Part shown: positions 45,557 through 54,231 of the stretch, piece by piece
Layout of the letters: every line of letters starts with the position of its first letter
How positions within the stretch are numbered: the first letter of the stretch is position 1
Source: Escarpia spicata
Lineage: Eukaryota; Annelida; Polychaeta; Sabellida; Siboglinidae
Assembly: GCA_963995525.1 (NCBI GenBank)
Contig: OZ023205.1
Span: 44,208,162-44,272,161 of the forward strand
DNA: 64,000 bases
Direction: 5' to 3'
Notes under the pieces: generated by a model
The model's input: the letters and a program-made list of their open reading frames with translations, nothing else
Told to the model about the DNA's origin: nothing
The model's database searches: none
Position numbers and translations under genes: made by a program

Positions 45557-48500
45557 AAATAGCTCAACGCTGCGCGCTCTTGAACGTACGTCAACACGGA
45601 CGAGTTTTTCACTTGGAAACCGTGGTTCCAACCGACGCCGCTGCGTCGGTCGCGCAGTACGGCGAGGAAGTCGTGCTCGTCGATATCGTTCTGACGTTTA
45701 CTCAATCCCTTCGTGCTGTACTTCGCGCCGCAGTCGCCGCCGAAGCAGTAGTACGTCTTACTGCACAGCGCCACGATTCCGTCACCGCGCCACTCTTCTT
45801 TGAAGAGACCCGGCGTTCGACGATCGAATAGAAGACGGCGCGCGCAGCAGTCCCCACCCTCCCACGTCAGTCCGGCGACGCGGCACCGTACGTACGCGTC
45901 CACGTGCGCGTCGCAACATTCGGCCGGAAACCAGAGCGATCGCGTCCGGAAGTAGTGTTCGCGCATCGCTTCCGGTACGAGCGCGTCGATGTCGTGACCC
46001 GCGAGGGCTATGTACGCCGAATCGGTGTCCATAGCGCAGTACTGAAAGAGCGGGCGTGGAATGTAGGCGTCGACGAAGTCGTAATAAAATTCCAGCATTC
46101 GTAATTTCGCGTATTGATACACGAAATAACCGATTTGAATCGGCAGATCGTAGACGACGGTGCGCTTATTCAGCGCCACCTCGTACAGCTCGTCGTCGAC
46201 GACGACGTCGAGTTGCCGGAAGCGACGGTTGTTGACGAGTCGCGAGGCGCCTACCGACGTAGCGTACTTGATATCCCGGTGCCGATCGACGCGCGTAATC
46301 GTCTTCCCGTACGAACTATTGCCGAGTAGTTTGAAGGTGTCGGCGATGATCGCTTTATCGGGGTCGACGTCGCCCTCGCGTCGCGCCGTCGACACCGTAT
46401 CGCCGAAACGACGAAAGCAGGCGATCGGCGTGTACTCGATCACCTGGTAGATGCGCGCGACGACGAGCCCGTGCTCCAGATACCAGCGTAGAAGGGGCGT
46501 GGCGAGTACGATCGCCGTGCCGAAGTAGCTACCAACGAGCGTCCGTTGAGGTCGGGTGAGTAGCTCGTGTGACTCGGCGTAGCGGCGCATGAACGGGCTG
46601 AGGTCGTCGCGTGCGATATCGACGTTCTTGAATACGGGCTGCATTTCGGCGAACTTAGCGCGCAGCGCTTCCGGCACGGCGATATCGCACTGCACGAGAC
46701 CGAATAGAGAGCCGTCGCGTACACCCGCCAGTATCGTCGAGTGCGTTACGCGCCTCGCGTCGGGTCGCGTCACGGCGGGGGGTCTCACGGCTCGCCACTG
46801 GCACTCCCACATTTCGACGACGGCGTCGACGTGGCGGCGCAGGTAGGACGTCACGGCGATCGTCGCGGCGTACAGAGTCGTCATCGGTTGACCGTTGACG
46901 GCGTTCGTCGTCACGTGCGTCTGGCATATCGGGCAGCCGTGAAAGAAACAACCGTGAAATTGATACGCCGTTCGCGTGGCGGCGCACCAACCGTCGACTC
47001 GGTACTTACCGATGCGCTTCTCGCGGCCGTTCAACTGGTGTCGTATAGGGGCGTCTATTCGTTCCGCTTCGTACGTCAACCACTCTACGGCCATACGACC
47101 GTAGCGGTGCACGTGTTCCGCTCGAAAGTCGTTCTCCGCGCGTCGGCGCGTGTACCAACCCGTCGGCATTTCCCGCATCATCGCCGATAGATAGAGACCG
47201 TTCGCGTCATAGCCGACTATCGAGCGACACGGGTTGTTACCGCCTCGAATCGACGTCACGCCGGCTTCTTGATGACGCGAGAAGATGATCGATGGACCGC
47301 CGACGATCTGCGACTGCAGTAGGCGGTGCAGGTCTTTGTTCGGTTCGTTGAACAACGAGAAATGGATTGACGACGGCAGGTCGTTGAATAGGTACAACAA
47401 CGTCAACCCCGGTACGCTGATGGCGTCCTTGAACATGTCGATGCGCTGACGGCGATAGAAGGCGAACTGCCGCTCGAGGGCCTCGAGAAACGGCGCCACA
47501 TCTCGGTTATTATACCAGATTAGAAAATCGCGCATCGTCGTCATGCACTCGTCGCGCCATGCCGTCGCACAAATTTCGTACGCCTCCGCGGAGATTCCCT
47601 CGCGTTTCAGGTGGCTGTAGAAAGTTTCGCGCGGCGGTAGGACGGTCTCGTCCAGGCGCGTCAACGCGTCGATATATTCGTACGGAAAGTACCCCTTGGT
47701 CGCCGCGCAGTCGTACGCTTTCAGATAGCGCTCGTAGCTGACACCGGGTGCGAGGTAATTAGTTATGTCCAGAAATTTCAACGTCGACGTCGTCAGGCAC
47801 ATGTAAGCGTTCTGTCGTTTAATCGTGAACACCGACGATGTGTGCTGCGCGTCGTCGGTTATGAGCAGGGGGGTCAAGTACTTTTTGACGACATTCAAAT
47901 CGTACTTACCGCTGTTGAAACCCAGTACGGGCATTTGACGAAGGTGCGTCCACAGGCGGTCGGCGAGTGCGGCGTACGGTGACGCGTCCTTGTCGTCGTC
48001 GTCACTTCGTTGCCGCCAGTCTTTATCGAGCGCTTCGATCGCCTCAAAGACCGCGTCGTAGCGGGGGCGTAGAAGCGCGCAAGCCGCCGCGCTCACGGCT
48101 TCCAGGTCATCGATGAGGCGACGCGCTAGGTCGGCCGAATCACCGGTCGTGACGTAACAGCGCGCCGCTTCGTGTCCTGGCACGTTCGACGCGACGCTCA
48201 CGCTGAGCAGTTCGTGTCGCGCTAGCCACCGACATTTATCGGTATCCGGCGGTAGCTCGTTGGTGGCGAAATAACATTCAAAGTCGAAGGTCGCGCGGTA
48301 CGGATAGTAGCGCAGATCGTCGTCGCCGACGTCGATACCTTCGTCGTCGAGTCGTTGAAATATGGACGGCTTCGGTCGGTAGACGCCGCCGGGAAACACG
48401 TGACGAACACCGCCCTCGCACGTCGCTTCGTGACGTCGTAATAGTGACGGGTACTGCCAGAGGGAGTTGCCGCATTTCGAGCACTTGTACGTTTTCGCGT

Positions 48501-49584
48501 ACGCGCGCAGATCGGTTATGTACGAAAAGTGATTCTCGTACAGGTTGACATTCAGGGTTGTGGGGTGCGCTTCGAGCGATCGACGGACTAGTTCGGCGGC
48601 GCCAGTCGCCGTTAGTCGATAGACGACGATGTTGATACGAAAAAACGTCTCCACGCGTTCCAGTTCGTTCAGGCGCACGCCGCTCGGCTTCGGGGCGTAG
48701 CGCGCGCTCAGTTGTTTAGCTACTCGCGTTAAACGGGTTGTATTTAGGTGCTTCCCACCACCACCACCACCTTGCCGATGGAGGGCGATGCATCGGAAGA
48801 GGCATAGAGGATCGTCGTAGGGCTTGCCTCCCCGAGCGTTCGTCAACGCCACGATGTGCTTGTTGTTACGTACGTAGGCGGGGAGCGCGGCGCCAACGCA
48901 CCCGATAGGATGGTTTAGGATGGCGTTCACGAAGTAGGTGGCGTTCGTTACGAGCTCGACCACCCACTCCGAATCGGGGCGCTGCGCAAGGACGTACTGT
49001 AGTACGTCGGTCGTGCGCACGAGATCGAGGAATCGTTCGAAAGAACGGCTATCGGTTACGAGGGCGGGTGTTTCGAGAAGGCGACCGCAGCAGTTACAGG
49101 ACGAATGAAAATAGCGGTAACGATCCGATACCTTGTGGCGTAACACGAAACCATAGCTTACGTTTATTTTAAACGCATTCTTTCGTTCGCTAAACATAAC
49201 CCTCAGACGCGGTTCGAGCACCCGCGTACTCGTACAGGCGGTCATGCGATAGTTGTAACGGGACTGTACGACACCGATCGCTACCGACGTCTCTATGCTA
49301 CGTCGATGCTCGTCCACGACGCGCTGAAGAGCATCGGCTGAGGGTGGTGGTGGTGGATTATCATCGGGGGGTAACGACACCGCCGGCTGACCGCACCGTT
49401 CCCTCAGGTGTCGTAGCATCCCGGCGCGCGTACTGTACGTTACGCCGCATTTCGGACACTCTCGTCGCTTTACGCATAGCGCGTCATCGCCGCATCGTTT
49501 CGAACTCTTCGCGTGTCGCTCTAACGCCGACTGTTTCAAGAAATAAGCACCGCATTTCGGACATTGCCACCTAGTAGGTGGCAT
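45514..49584 (-). CDS. Protein-primed family B DNA polymerase (pPolB)
   Basis: 1,356 aa, uninterrupted. N-terminal C2H2-type fingers CPKCGAYFLKQSALERH and CPKCGVTYSTRAGMLRH, a possible OTU-like region (LCLFRCIALH; later ENHFSYI) and a third finger CSKCGNSLWQYPSLLRRH. Exonuclease ExoI FDFECYF at about residue 430 and ExoII GFNSGKYDL follow. Polymerase motifs A DANGLYLSAM (about 796), a YQFHGCFFHGCP segment (about 880), B KLLGNSSYGK (about 1,088) and C AMDTDSAYI (about 1,185) are intact. This is the Polinton replicase that starts from a terminal protein. It converges on the protease gene. The OTU assignment is tentative. Confidence 0.97.
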   Translation of the reverse strand: MPPTRWQCPKCGAYFLKQSALERHAKSSKRCGDDALCVKRRECPKCGVTYSTRAGMLRHLRERCGQPAVSLPPDDNPPPPPSADALQRVVDEHRRSIETSVAIGVVQSRYNYRMTACTSTRVLEPRLRVMFSERKNAFKINVSYGFVLRHKVSDRYRYFHSSCNCCGRLLETPALVTDSRSFERFLDLVRTTDVLQYVLAQRPDSEWVVELVTNATYFVNAILNHPIGCVGAALPAYVRNNKHIVALTNARGGKPYDDPLCLFRCIALHRQGGGGGGKHLNTTRLTRVAKQLSARYAPKPSGVRLNELERVETFFRINIVVYRLTATGAAELVRRSLEAHPTTLNVNLYENHFSYITDLRAYAKTYKCSKCGNSLWQYPSLLRRHEATCEGGVRHVFPGGVYRPKPSIFQRLDDEGIDVGDDDLRYYPYRATFDFECYFATNELPPDTDKCRWLARHELLSVSVASNVPGHEAARCYVTTGDSADLARRLIDDLEAVSAAACALLRPRYDAVFEAIEALDKDWRQRSDDDDKDASPYAALADRLWTHLRQMPVLGFNSGKYDLNVVKKYLTPLLITDDAQHTSSVFTIKRQNAYMCLTTSTLKFLDITNYLAPGVSYERYLKAYDCAATKGYFPYEYIDALTRLDETVLPPRETFYSHLKREGISAEAYEICATAWRDECMTTMRDFLIWYNNRDVAPFLEALERQFAFYRRQRIDMFKDAISVPGLTLLYLFNDLPSSIHFSLFNEPNKDLHRLLQSQIVGGPSIIFSRHQEAGVTSIRGGNNPCRSIVGYDANGLYLSAMMREMPTGWYTRRRAENDFRAEHVHRYGRMAVEWLTYEAERIDAPIRHQLNGREKRIGKYRVDGWCAATRTAYQFHGCFFHGCPICQTHVTTNAVNGQPMTTLYAATIAVTSYLRRHVDAVVEMWECQWRAVRPPAVTRPDARRVTHSTILAGVRDGSLFGLVQCDIAVPEALRAKFAEMQPVFKNVDIARDDLSPFMRRYAESHELLTRPQRTLVGSYFGTAIVLATPLLRWYLEHGLVVARIYQVIEYTPIACFRRFGDTVSTARREGDVDPDKAIIADTFKLLGNSSYGKTITRVDRHRDIKYATSVGASRLVNNRRFRQLDVVVDDELYEVALNKRTVVYDLPIQIGYFVYQYAKLRMLEFYYDFVDAYIPRPLFQYCAMDTDSAYIALAGHDIDALVPEAMREHYFRTRSLWFPAECCDAHVDAYVRCRVAGLTWEGGDCCARRLLFDRRTPGLFKEEWRGDGIVALCSKTYYCFGGDCGAKYSTKGLSKRQNDIDEHDFLAVLRDRRSGVGWNHGFQVKNSSVLTYVQERAALSYFYAKRRVLDDGVTT

Positions 49585-49617
49585 ACTTTTCTTTGTGCTG
49601 CTACTTTTTCGAATACC

Positions 49618-49651
49618 TCTATTTATAACGAGGTACGGACATGCGCAGTGA
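49618..49651 (-). promoter_or_regulatory. pPolB promoter: TATA box and GCGCATG element
   Basis: On the minus strand TATAAATAG (at 49,627-49,619) lies about 35 bp before the PolB ATG, and CTGCGCATGTC is at about 49,651-49,641. The latter is a partial match to the GCGCATGCG palindromes upstream of two other right-end genes. Confidence 0.5.
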
Positions 49652-49664
49652 GTGATGTAACGTG

Positions 49665-49944
49665 GGGGTGGTGGTTTTGTTAGGTAACGGGGTGGTGGTT
49701 TTGTTAAGTAACGGGGTGGTGGTTTTGTTAAGTAACGACTAATGATATCGAGGTACGGGACACACGTGGTGTGGTGGCTTTGTTAGCGATGCGTATGGGG
49801 TGGCGGTTTTGTTAAGTATATAGGGGGTGGTGGTTTTGTTAAGTAACGACTAATGATACGGACACACCACGTTTTTTTCTTTTGTTAGGTGCTTATTGGG
49901 GGTGGTGGTTTTGTTAAGTATATGGGGTGGTGGTTTTGTTAAGT

Positions 49945-49946
<2 letters not shown>
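49665..49946. repeat. G-rich minisatellite, about 24-bp units, 7 irregular copies
   Basis: Units of the form GGGGTGGTGGTTTTGTTAAG plus 'taac' or 'tata' recur seven times. Some are separated by a longer 'gactaatgata' spacer, giving a higher-order pattern. G-runs could form secondary structure. Confidence 0.9.

Positions 49947-49948
<2 letters not shown>

Positions 49949-50016
<68 letters not shown>
49949..50016. repeat. (GT)n microsatellite in the Polinton
   Basis: Pure GT for 34 units, right after the G-rich minisatellite. Confidence 0.98.
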
Positions 50017-50018
<2 letters not shown>

Positions 50019-50130
50019 ACTCGGAAACGAGGAACGTACATTTTCAACGTTTTATTAAGCGTGTCGTACAACGAAAAGCGATATTAAGCAAAATCAGCAG
50101 AATAGGCAGTAATGTTCATTTTTTTTTAAT

Positions 50131-50712
50131 TTAAATGCCGCTTCTGCACTGTACGTAGACGTGCACTGCCGACTCTAGTCGAGCTCGATTGATGAATTCG
50201 CGCCAATTCGTACCGAGGAGCCAGTCGGATACGAACTGTACCAAATACAATTCCCCAGCTCGCCCCGGTTGCTGTCCGTACGCCTTCACGTGTAGTAACT
50301 GCACCAGACGTATGAAGGTTGGTATCAGTGACTGCTGCAGACACGATTTCAACACTACGTTGAAGTGTTGCGTGACGAGTTCGGCTACGTTCTCGTAGCG
50401 CCGTGCGTACTCACGAGTAGGCCTACCCGCCCGATAGCCGATCATATGCACGTACGGACATCCCTCGTTAACTTCGCAAGCACCGCATCGATCGCGCGCC
50501 GTCTCCAATATCAACTCACCGAGGTGCTCAGCGAGGAGGGCCATCGCATGTCGTTCATATCGACAGGCCACCTGACCACGCCCCGGTTCGACGACGCGTC
50601 GTTGCATCGCGTCCGACGGCACAATCTGGTGTAAACTTTCGTAAGGCGGTGGTGTACCAAGCGCCTCCTCAATGATAGCATCCAAGGCGCTATCGACATC
50701 GCCCGCGCATCC
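50131..50712 (-). CDS. Cys/His-cluster accessory protein of unknown function
   Basis: The open frame runs from 50,685 (first ATG, 184 aa) and extends upstream in frame to an acceptor-like 'ttttgtgctgtag' whose exon would begin at 50,712. It holds CGACEVNEGCPYVH, a C-x2-C-x5-C-x3-H cluster (residues about 68-82) suggestive of zinc binding, flanked by helices. The C-terminal half is helical (LIPTFIRLVQLLHVKAYG, VQFVSDWLLGTNW). A similar CxxC..H pattern occurs in ORFs of other mobile elements (recollection). It lies between the GT repeat and the RPA-like gene. Confidence 0.55.
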   Translation of the reverse strand, partial: GCAGDVDSALDAIIEEALGTPPPYESLHQIVPSDAMQRRVVEPGRGQVACRYERHAMALLAEHLGELILETARDRCGACEVNEGCPYVHMIGYRAGRPTREYARRYENVAELVTQHFNVVLKSCLQQSLIPTFIRLVQLLHVKAYGQQPGRAGELYLVQFVSDWLLGTNWREFINRARLESAVHVYVQCRSGI

Positions 50713-50809
50713 CTACAGCACAAAAGCAGGTGCCTACAAACACACATTTCCCACGGCGAGCGTGCGCACGTTCAGGCCGTCGCGCTCTCTACAAAACACA
50801 TTATTATCA

Positions 50810-50980
50810 TTAATCCACCTTTTTTCCTGCGTTAACACGAGCCATCAACGCGGCGTCTTTCCTCTCACTATCCGTCACCGAACGATCGAGCAGTGTTTGT
50901 ACGAACAGGGCAACTTCGGCGTATCTCGCACGCATCCGTTCATTATTGGCTAACATTTCCAGCAGAACTCGCCGCACCTC
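50810..50980 (-). CDS. Exon-like block B (56 codons)
   Basis: An acceptor-like 'ttgttgtatgtctacag' precedes 50,980. A phase-0 frame of 56 codons starts EVRRVLLEMLANNERMRARY, is strongly helical, and ends at TAA. A TATA-like 'cctatataaaa' lies about 35 bp upstream, so the block could instead be a short gene from its internal ATG. No homology recognised. Confidence 0.3.
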   Translation of the reverse strand, partial: EVRRVLLEMLANNERMRARYAEVALFVQTLLDRSVTDSERKDAALMARVNAGKKVD

Positions 50981-51032
50981 CTGTAGACATACAACAAATA
51001 AATGTCATGTTTTATATAGGCTGAGCGCCTTT

Positions 51033-51164
51033 CTAGTAGGCTCTCTTTGCTTCGTAAGCCGAACACCAGGCCATTACGTATTTTTCCACTATCTCGTCTA
51101 GTAAGCGCGCAGCTTCATCACTAGTCGGTTTACTAGTTAGCAATGCCGTCACCAGCGGGGCCTC
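51033..51164 (-). CDS. Exon-like block A (43 codons)
   Basis: Preceded by 'ttcttgtgttatag', whose TAG is also the stop of the RPA-like frame. The phase-0 reading EAPLVTALLTSKPTSDEAAR continues to AYEAKRAY and a stop. Helical composition. It could be an alternative 3' exon of the RPA-like transcript. No homology recognised. Confidence 0.3.
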   Translation of the reverse strand, partial: EAPLVTALLTSKPTSDEAARLLDEIVEKYVMAWCSAYEAKRAY

Positions 51165-51886
51165 CTATAACACAAGAAACCCATTACTATCAACGACTCT
51201 CCTCAGTGTGCGCACCGTATACGACGGCTCACCTCCCCAGGTAGTCTTACGAACACTGAGCTCCACTTTAGTGCTGGCCAACTCAAGTACAGTATCGCGA
51301 AGTTCCTCCTCGTTTAACTCCACCAAGTAATCAGCCCGGTACTCAACCAGCTTTGCCATTTGCGTGTCAAACAAAGTCAGCCACATTTCATCTTCTTCGT
51401 CATCTCCATCTCGAATCATGACACGCAAAGCAAAGTAATTTTTTACCTTATCAGGTTCCCCGTGGGTTCGACATAACATCACGCCGTCTGTGTTTTCATA
51501 CAGTTTGCGTCGACATTGGGAACATCCCCTGTACGTGCATTTATCACGATAACTCACAGCCTCGATATATGCTGAAGTCTTAAGCTTGTAGACACCGTTC
51601 TTAGAACCGGCCAGTTCCCTTACACTCACCAAGGTAGCCTGTGATGACGTTGCAGTGCTGCATTCTCGCTCAAGCGAGGCCCGTCTAGTCGGCGGTGCCT
51701 CCAACACCGCTTCTTCTCCCCCCCCCGTTTACGACCAAACGAGGATGCAACCAACAAGGGTCTCTTAGCAGCTGGTGTGGTCACTTCCGCAGGCGGTTGT
51801 TGTTGACTACCGCTCGCCTTACACGCTTGCTTGCGCTGCGCCTTCATCTTTTTCAACGGTGCAGTCATCTCGTCGCGATCGGCCAT
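51165..51886 (-). CDS. RPA70 DBD-C-like single-strand DNA-binding protein (OB-fold + zinc ribbon), frame-interrupted
   Basis: The start is taken as the ATG at 51,886 (MADRDEM), the first after the expected transcription start. A Gln/Lys-rich N-terminal part is followed by the OB-fold domain in the -1 frame; the switch is at the C9 run 51,718-51,726. The domain (frame 51,707-51,165) shows SAYIEAVSYRDKCTYRGC, C62-x2-C65 and C79-x2-H82 zinc-ribbon pairs, KNYFALRVMIRDG, MWLTLFDTQMAKLV and ADYLVELNEEEL. This is the order of the RPA70 C-domain (Rep_fac-A_C). It probably coats single strands during Polinton replication; inference. A G9/G10 undercall or real shift explains the break. Confidence 0.78.
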
Positions 51887-51970
51887 TCTCGAGGTTGAAG
51901 AACTTCTACGGCTGTTGCTGCTGAAATCAGTCACACCACTTGCATTATACCTCATACAAAATTTTCCACC

Positions 51971-52000
51971 GCTTTATATAAGCAACATACGGCGCATGCG
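51971..52000 (-). promoter_or_regulatory. RPA-like gene promoter: TATA box and NRF1-like palindrome
   Basis: Minus-strand TATATAAAGC (51,980-51,971) with GCGCATGCG (51,992-52,000) just upstream, followed by a 'taacgcatacc' word. The TATA position predicts a start near 51,945, upstream of ATG 51,886. Confidence 0.5.
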
Positions 52001-52550
52001 TACTTAACGCATACCCCCCTAATCGATGTTTCTATTACAACGCATAACCGCCTAGTATCCGATGACTTTTATTTCCGGAAAAAAATCAGACGGTCATGTA
52101 GTGCGTTCGTTGACAAACGTTTATTTACAGCCAATTTTTCTACAATAACCACACCACTTAATTCCCTACACGCCACTGATCCCACACAACGCTTAAATTC
52201 ATACTTTTAACCCGTCGTTTACGTTTTGGAAAAAGCATTGTTCGCGCTTCACATTCCTTTCACGATAAGAGCCCCCCATTAGCGTCACAGCTGTTTTGCG
52301 TCACCATCCGATTTCTAGCCAACGCCAAGAAAAAAATTACACGGTCACTTTAGTGCGTCCTGCGTTAAATGTTACTTTCACATCGAATTTCTCTATTATT
52401 AACACTCCACAATATGCCTGATCCCTAACTAAGCGGATGCAACGGTTCATTTTGGCCTTTAAACGGTCGCTTATTGATATTTTGATATCTTTCCTTTCAC
52501 TGTTTTTACGTAACTTTTGCGCATGCGCTCTTAACACATACCTAACGTTA
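51990..52550. repeat. Diverged tandem duplication (about 250-bp unit)
   Basis: 'acggtca(t/c)...agtgcgtc', 'tgatccc', 'cctttcac' and GCGCATGCG words recur in the same order in 52,078-52,310 and 52,329-52,550, with the start of a partial copy at 51,990-52,077. A 95-codon minus frame over the second copy (52,624-52,337) is broken by stops in the first copy, so its coding status is doubtful. Confidence 0.55.
52518..52528 (+). promoter_or_regulatory. NRF1-like palindrome upstream of the two-exon gene
   Basis: TGCGCATGCGC matches the NRF1 consensus (YGCGCAYGCGCR) in its core. It is followed by 'tcttaacacatacc', the same flank as the site before the RPA-like gene but on the opposite strand, 56 bp before the ATG at 52,584. 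Confidence 0.4.
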
Positions 52551-52583
52551 CACAACAACGCACCGGTTCGCTCATTCTTTGTC

Positions 52584-53610
52584 ATGGCCACCTCCCGAGC
52601 GCCAGCTACGCCAACAACTGCCATTACGAAAGAACAAAGGTACTTCTTATTTTCATCTTATTTCTTCATTTACCTATTAGTATTTTCTGTTCTGATTACC
52701 TCGATTTATAATTTTCACTCATTCTTTTATTGGTTACTTTAATTATTTTCTTCATTTACCTATTAAACTATAAGTTTATTTTAGTGGTGATTTTTTCCGA
52801 TTACCTCGATTTATAATTTTCTTTAATTATTTCTTAGAGCTGTCAATTTTTAAATACGGTAACTTACTATTTTCATATTTTTATTTACTGATATTTTCAT
52901 CTTATTTTGATTTACTGATATTTTCATCTTATTTCTTCATTTACCTATTAGTATTTTCTGTTCTGATTACCTCGATTTATATTTTCACTCATTCTTTTAT
53001 TGGTTACTTTAATTATTTTCTTCATTTACCTATTAAACTATAAGTTTATTTTAGTGGCGATTTTTTCCGATTACCTCGATTTATAATTTTCTTTAATTAT
53101 TTCTTAGAGCTGTCATTTTTAAATACGGTAACTTACTATTTTCATATTTTTATTTACTGATATTTTCCTATACATATTTCACTTATGTTACATGTTTTCA
53201 TTCACAGAAACCACCTACGAGCCACCATCAGGCTACCAAGACGGGGATACGTAAATATGACCATCCCCCTCTGTCGCGTTACCGGGGTCGTACGACCGCC
53301 AACGCCCGACGAGCTCGAGGATTCGTTGGACAACACCGGGACGGGATTAACCGATACCGACCGGCTCCGGCTCAATCCTAACATAGCCAACCCAGTCACA
53401 ATAGACCAACCCGACGGCATCATGACTTCGTTTACTATACTAGGAGCAAATGGATCGTGGTACACGCCCCCACCGACCGATGAACTGTTTGAAAGACGGG
53501 GGTTTAATACACCGTTAATGCCGATAGATAGCTCTACCGAGTTGCAACGGTATCGTGAGGCATCTCGTATGCGCGCTGCGCGACTACCTCGTTTGGAACA
53601 AGTGGTGTGA
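52584..53610 (+). CDS. Two-exon (spliced) accessory gene, unknown function
   Basis: Exon 1 is 52,584-52,639 (ATGGCCACC start, donor AAAG|GTACTT). The intron is 52,640-53,207 (568 bp, AT-rich, ending TTTTCATTCACAG). Exon 2 is 53,208-53,610. The exons total 459 nt, an exact open frame of 152 codons plus stop, with the split codon restored correctly at the junction. Exon 2 is Pro/Arg/Thr-rich (RLPRRGYVNMTIPLCRVTG, SFTILGANGSWYTPPPTDE) and ends in an Arg-rich helix. I recognise no domain. It is the last Polinton gene before the right subterminal repeats. A nuclear accessory or regulatory role is only a guess. Confidence 0.6.
52656..53165. repeat. Tandem duplication (about 265 bp) inside the accessory gene intron
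   Basis: 'ttttcatcttatttcttcat' to 'tttttatttactgata' occurs twice in tandem (about 52,656-52,920 and 52,920-53,165), differing by a few indels and substitutions. The near-identity indicates a recent event. Confidence 0.9.
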
Positions 53611-53990
53611 CTCTGAATAAAACACCGTTCACATTCACTCGTTTTCTATTGTCTATAAGTACTTACCGTTGCTTACAGCCTTTTTTAAATTATATATTCC
53701 ACTCGTTTCGTTTTGCTAGTATACAAACATACCGTCATTCCGCATCCATTTGTCCACCGCGTAAAAATTCCGCTACCTCAAAAACCAGGCCGTTGATTAT
53801 TGCTTTTCAACGCATACACAACGCCAACCAGCTTATTTCAGCATCGTTACACAAACCGGCTAACATCGCCCCAGCCGTAGATCTATTTTCAGCCGCCCGT
53901 ATCTAGGCCTACCGGTCGCGTCTCAACTTTCACCGCTACCGCGATATCCAGGGTACAGCGGTTAATCTCGCTCACATTGGGTTTAACGCA
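53611..53990. other. Right-end Polinton DNA without a confident gene
   Basis: A 99-codon plus frame (53,607-53,906) lacks a proper ATG. Its last 50 codons have coding-like composition (Ala/Ile-rich: SASLHKPANIAPAVDLF) and acceptor-like 'cttatttcag' and 'ctattttcag' sites lie within. Could be an exon; I do not claim it. Confidence 0.35.
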
Positions 53991-53994
53991 TTCG

Positions 53995-54231
53995 TAACCA
54001 CGGTGGTTTTAGCGTAACCACGGTGGTTTTACCTATAACATAACCACATTGGTTTCTGCTATACCCCCGTATCGTAACTAGGGACGCTGTTATTATATAA
54101 TTCGCTAGATGGCGTTAACGTAACTAGGGACGCTGTTATTCTTCGCTAGATGGCGTTATCACGTAACTAGGGACGCCGTAACTAAGGACGCCGTAACTAG
54201 GACGTTGTTATTAACCACTAGAGGGCGCTTT
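53995..54231 (-). promoter_or_regulatory. Right subterminal repeats with CTCF-like motifs
   Basis: Three GTAACCACGGTGGTTTTA-like units (53,997-54,055) are followed by repeated GTAACTAGGGACGC and TCGCTAGATGGCG words (54,102-54,114; 54,143-54,155) and CCACTAGAGGGCGC (54,215-54,228). The last is a near-perfect CTCF core. Orientation mirrors the left end. Confidence 0.5.

Noticed and set aside
52337..52624. 95-codon minus frame as a firm gene
   Set aside because: Covers the promoter and first exon of the spliced gene; the duplicated copy has stops; no domain.
38567..53610. tRNA or rRNA genes in the Polinton or flanks
   Set aside because: No cloverleaf or rRNA signature recognised while reading; not searched computationally.
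53607..53906. 99-codon right-end frame as a gene
   Set aside because: Lacks an ATG start and no domain; kept only as a note.
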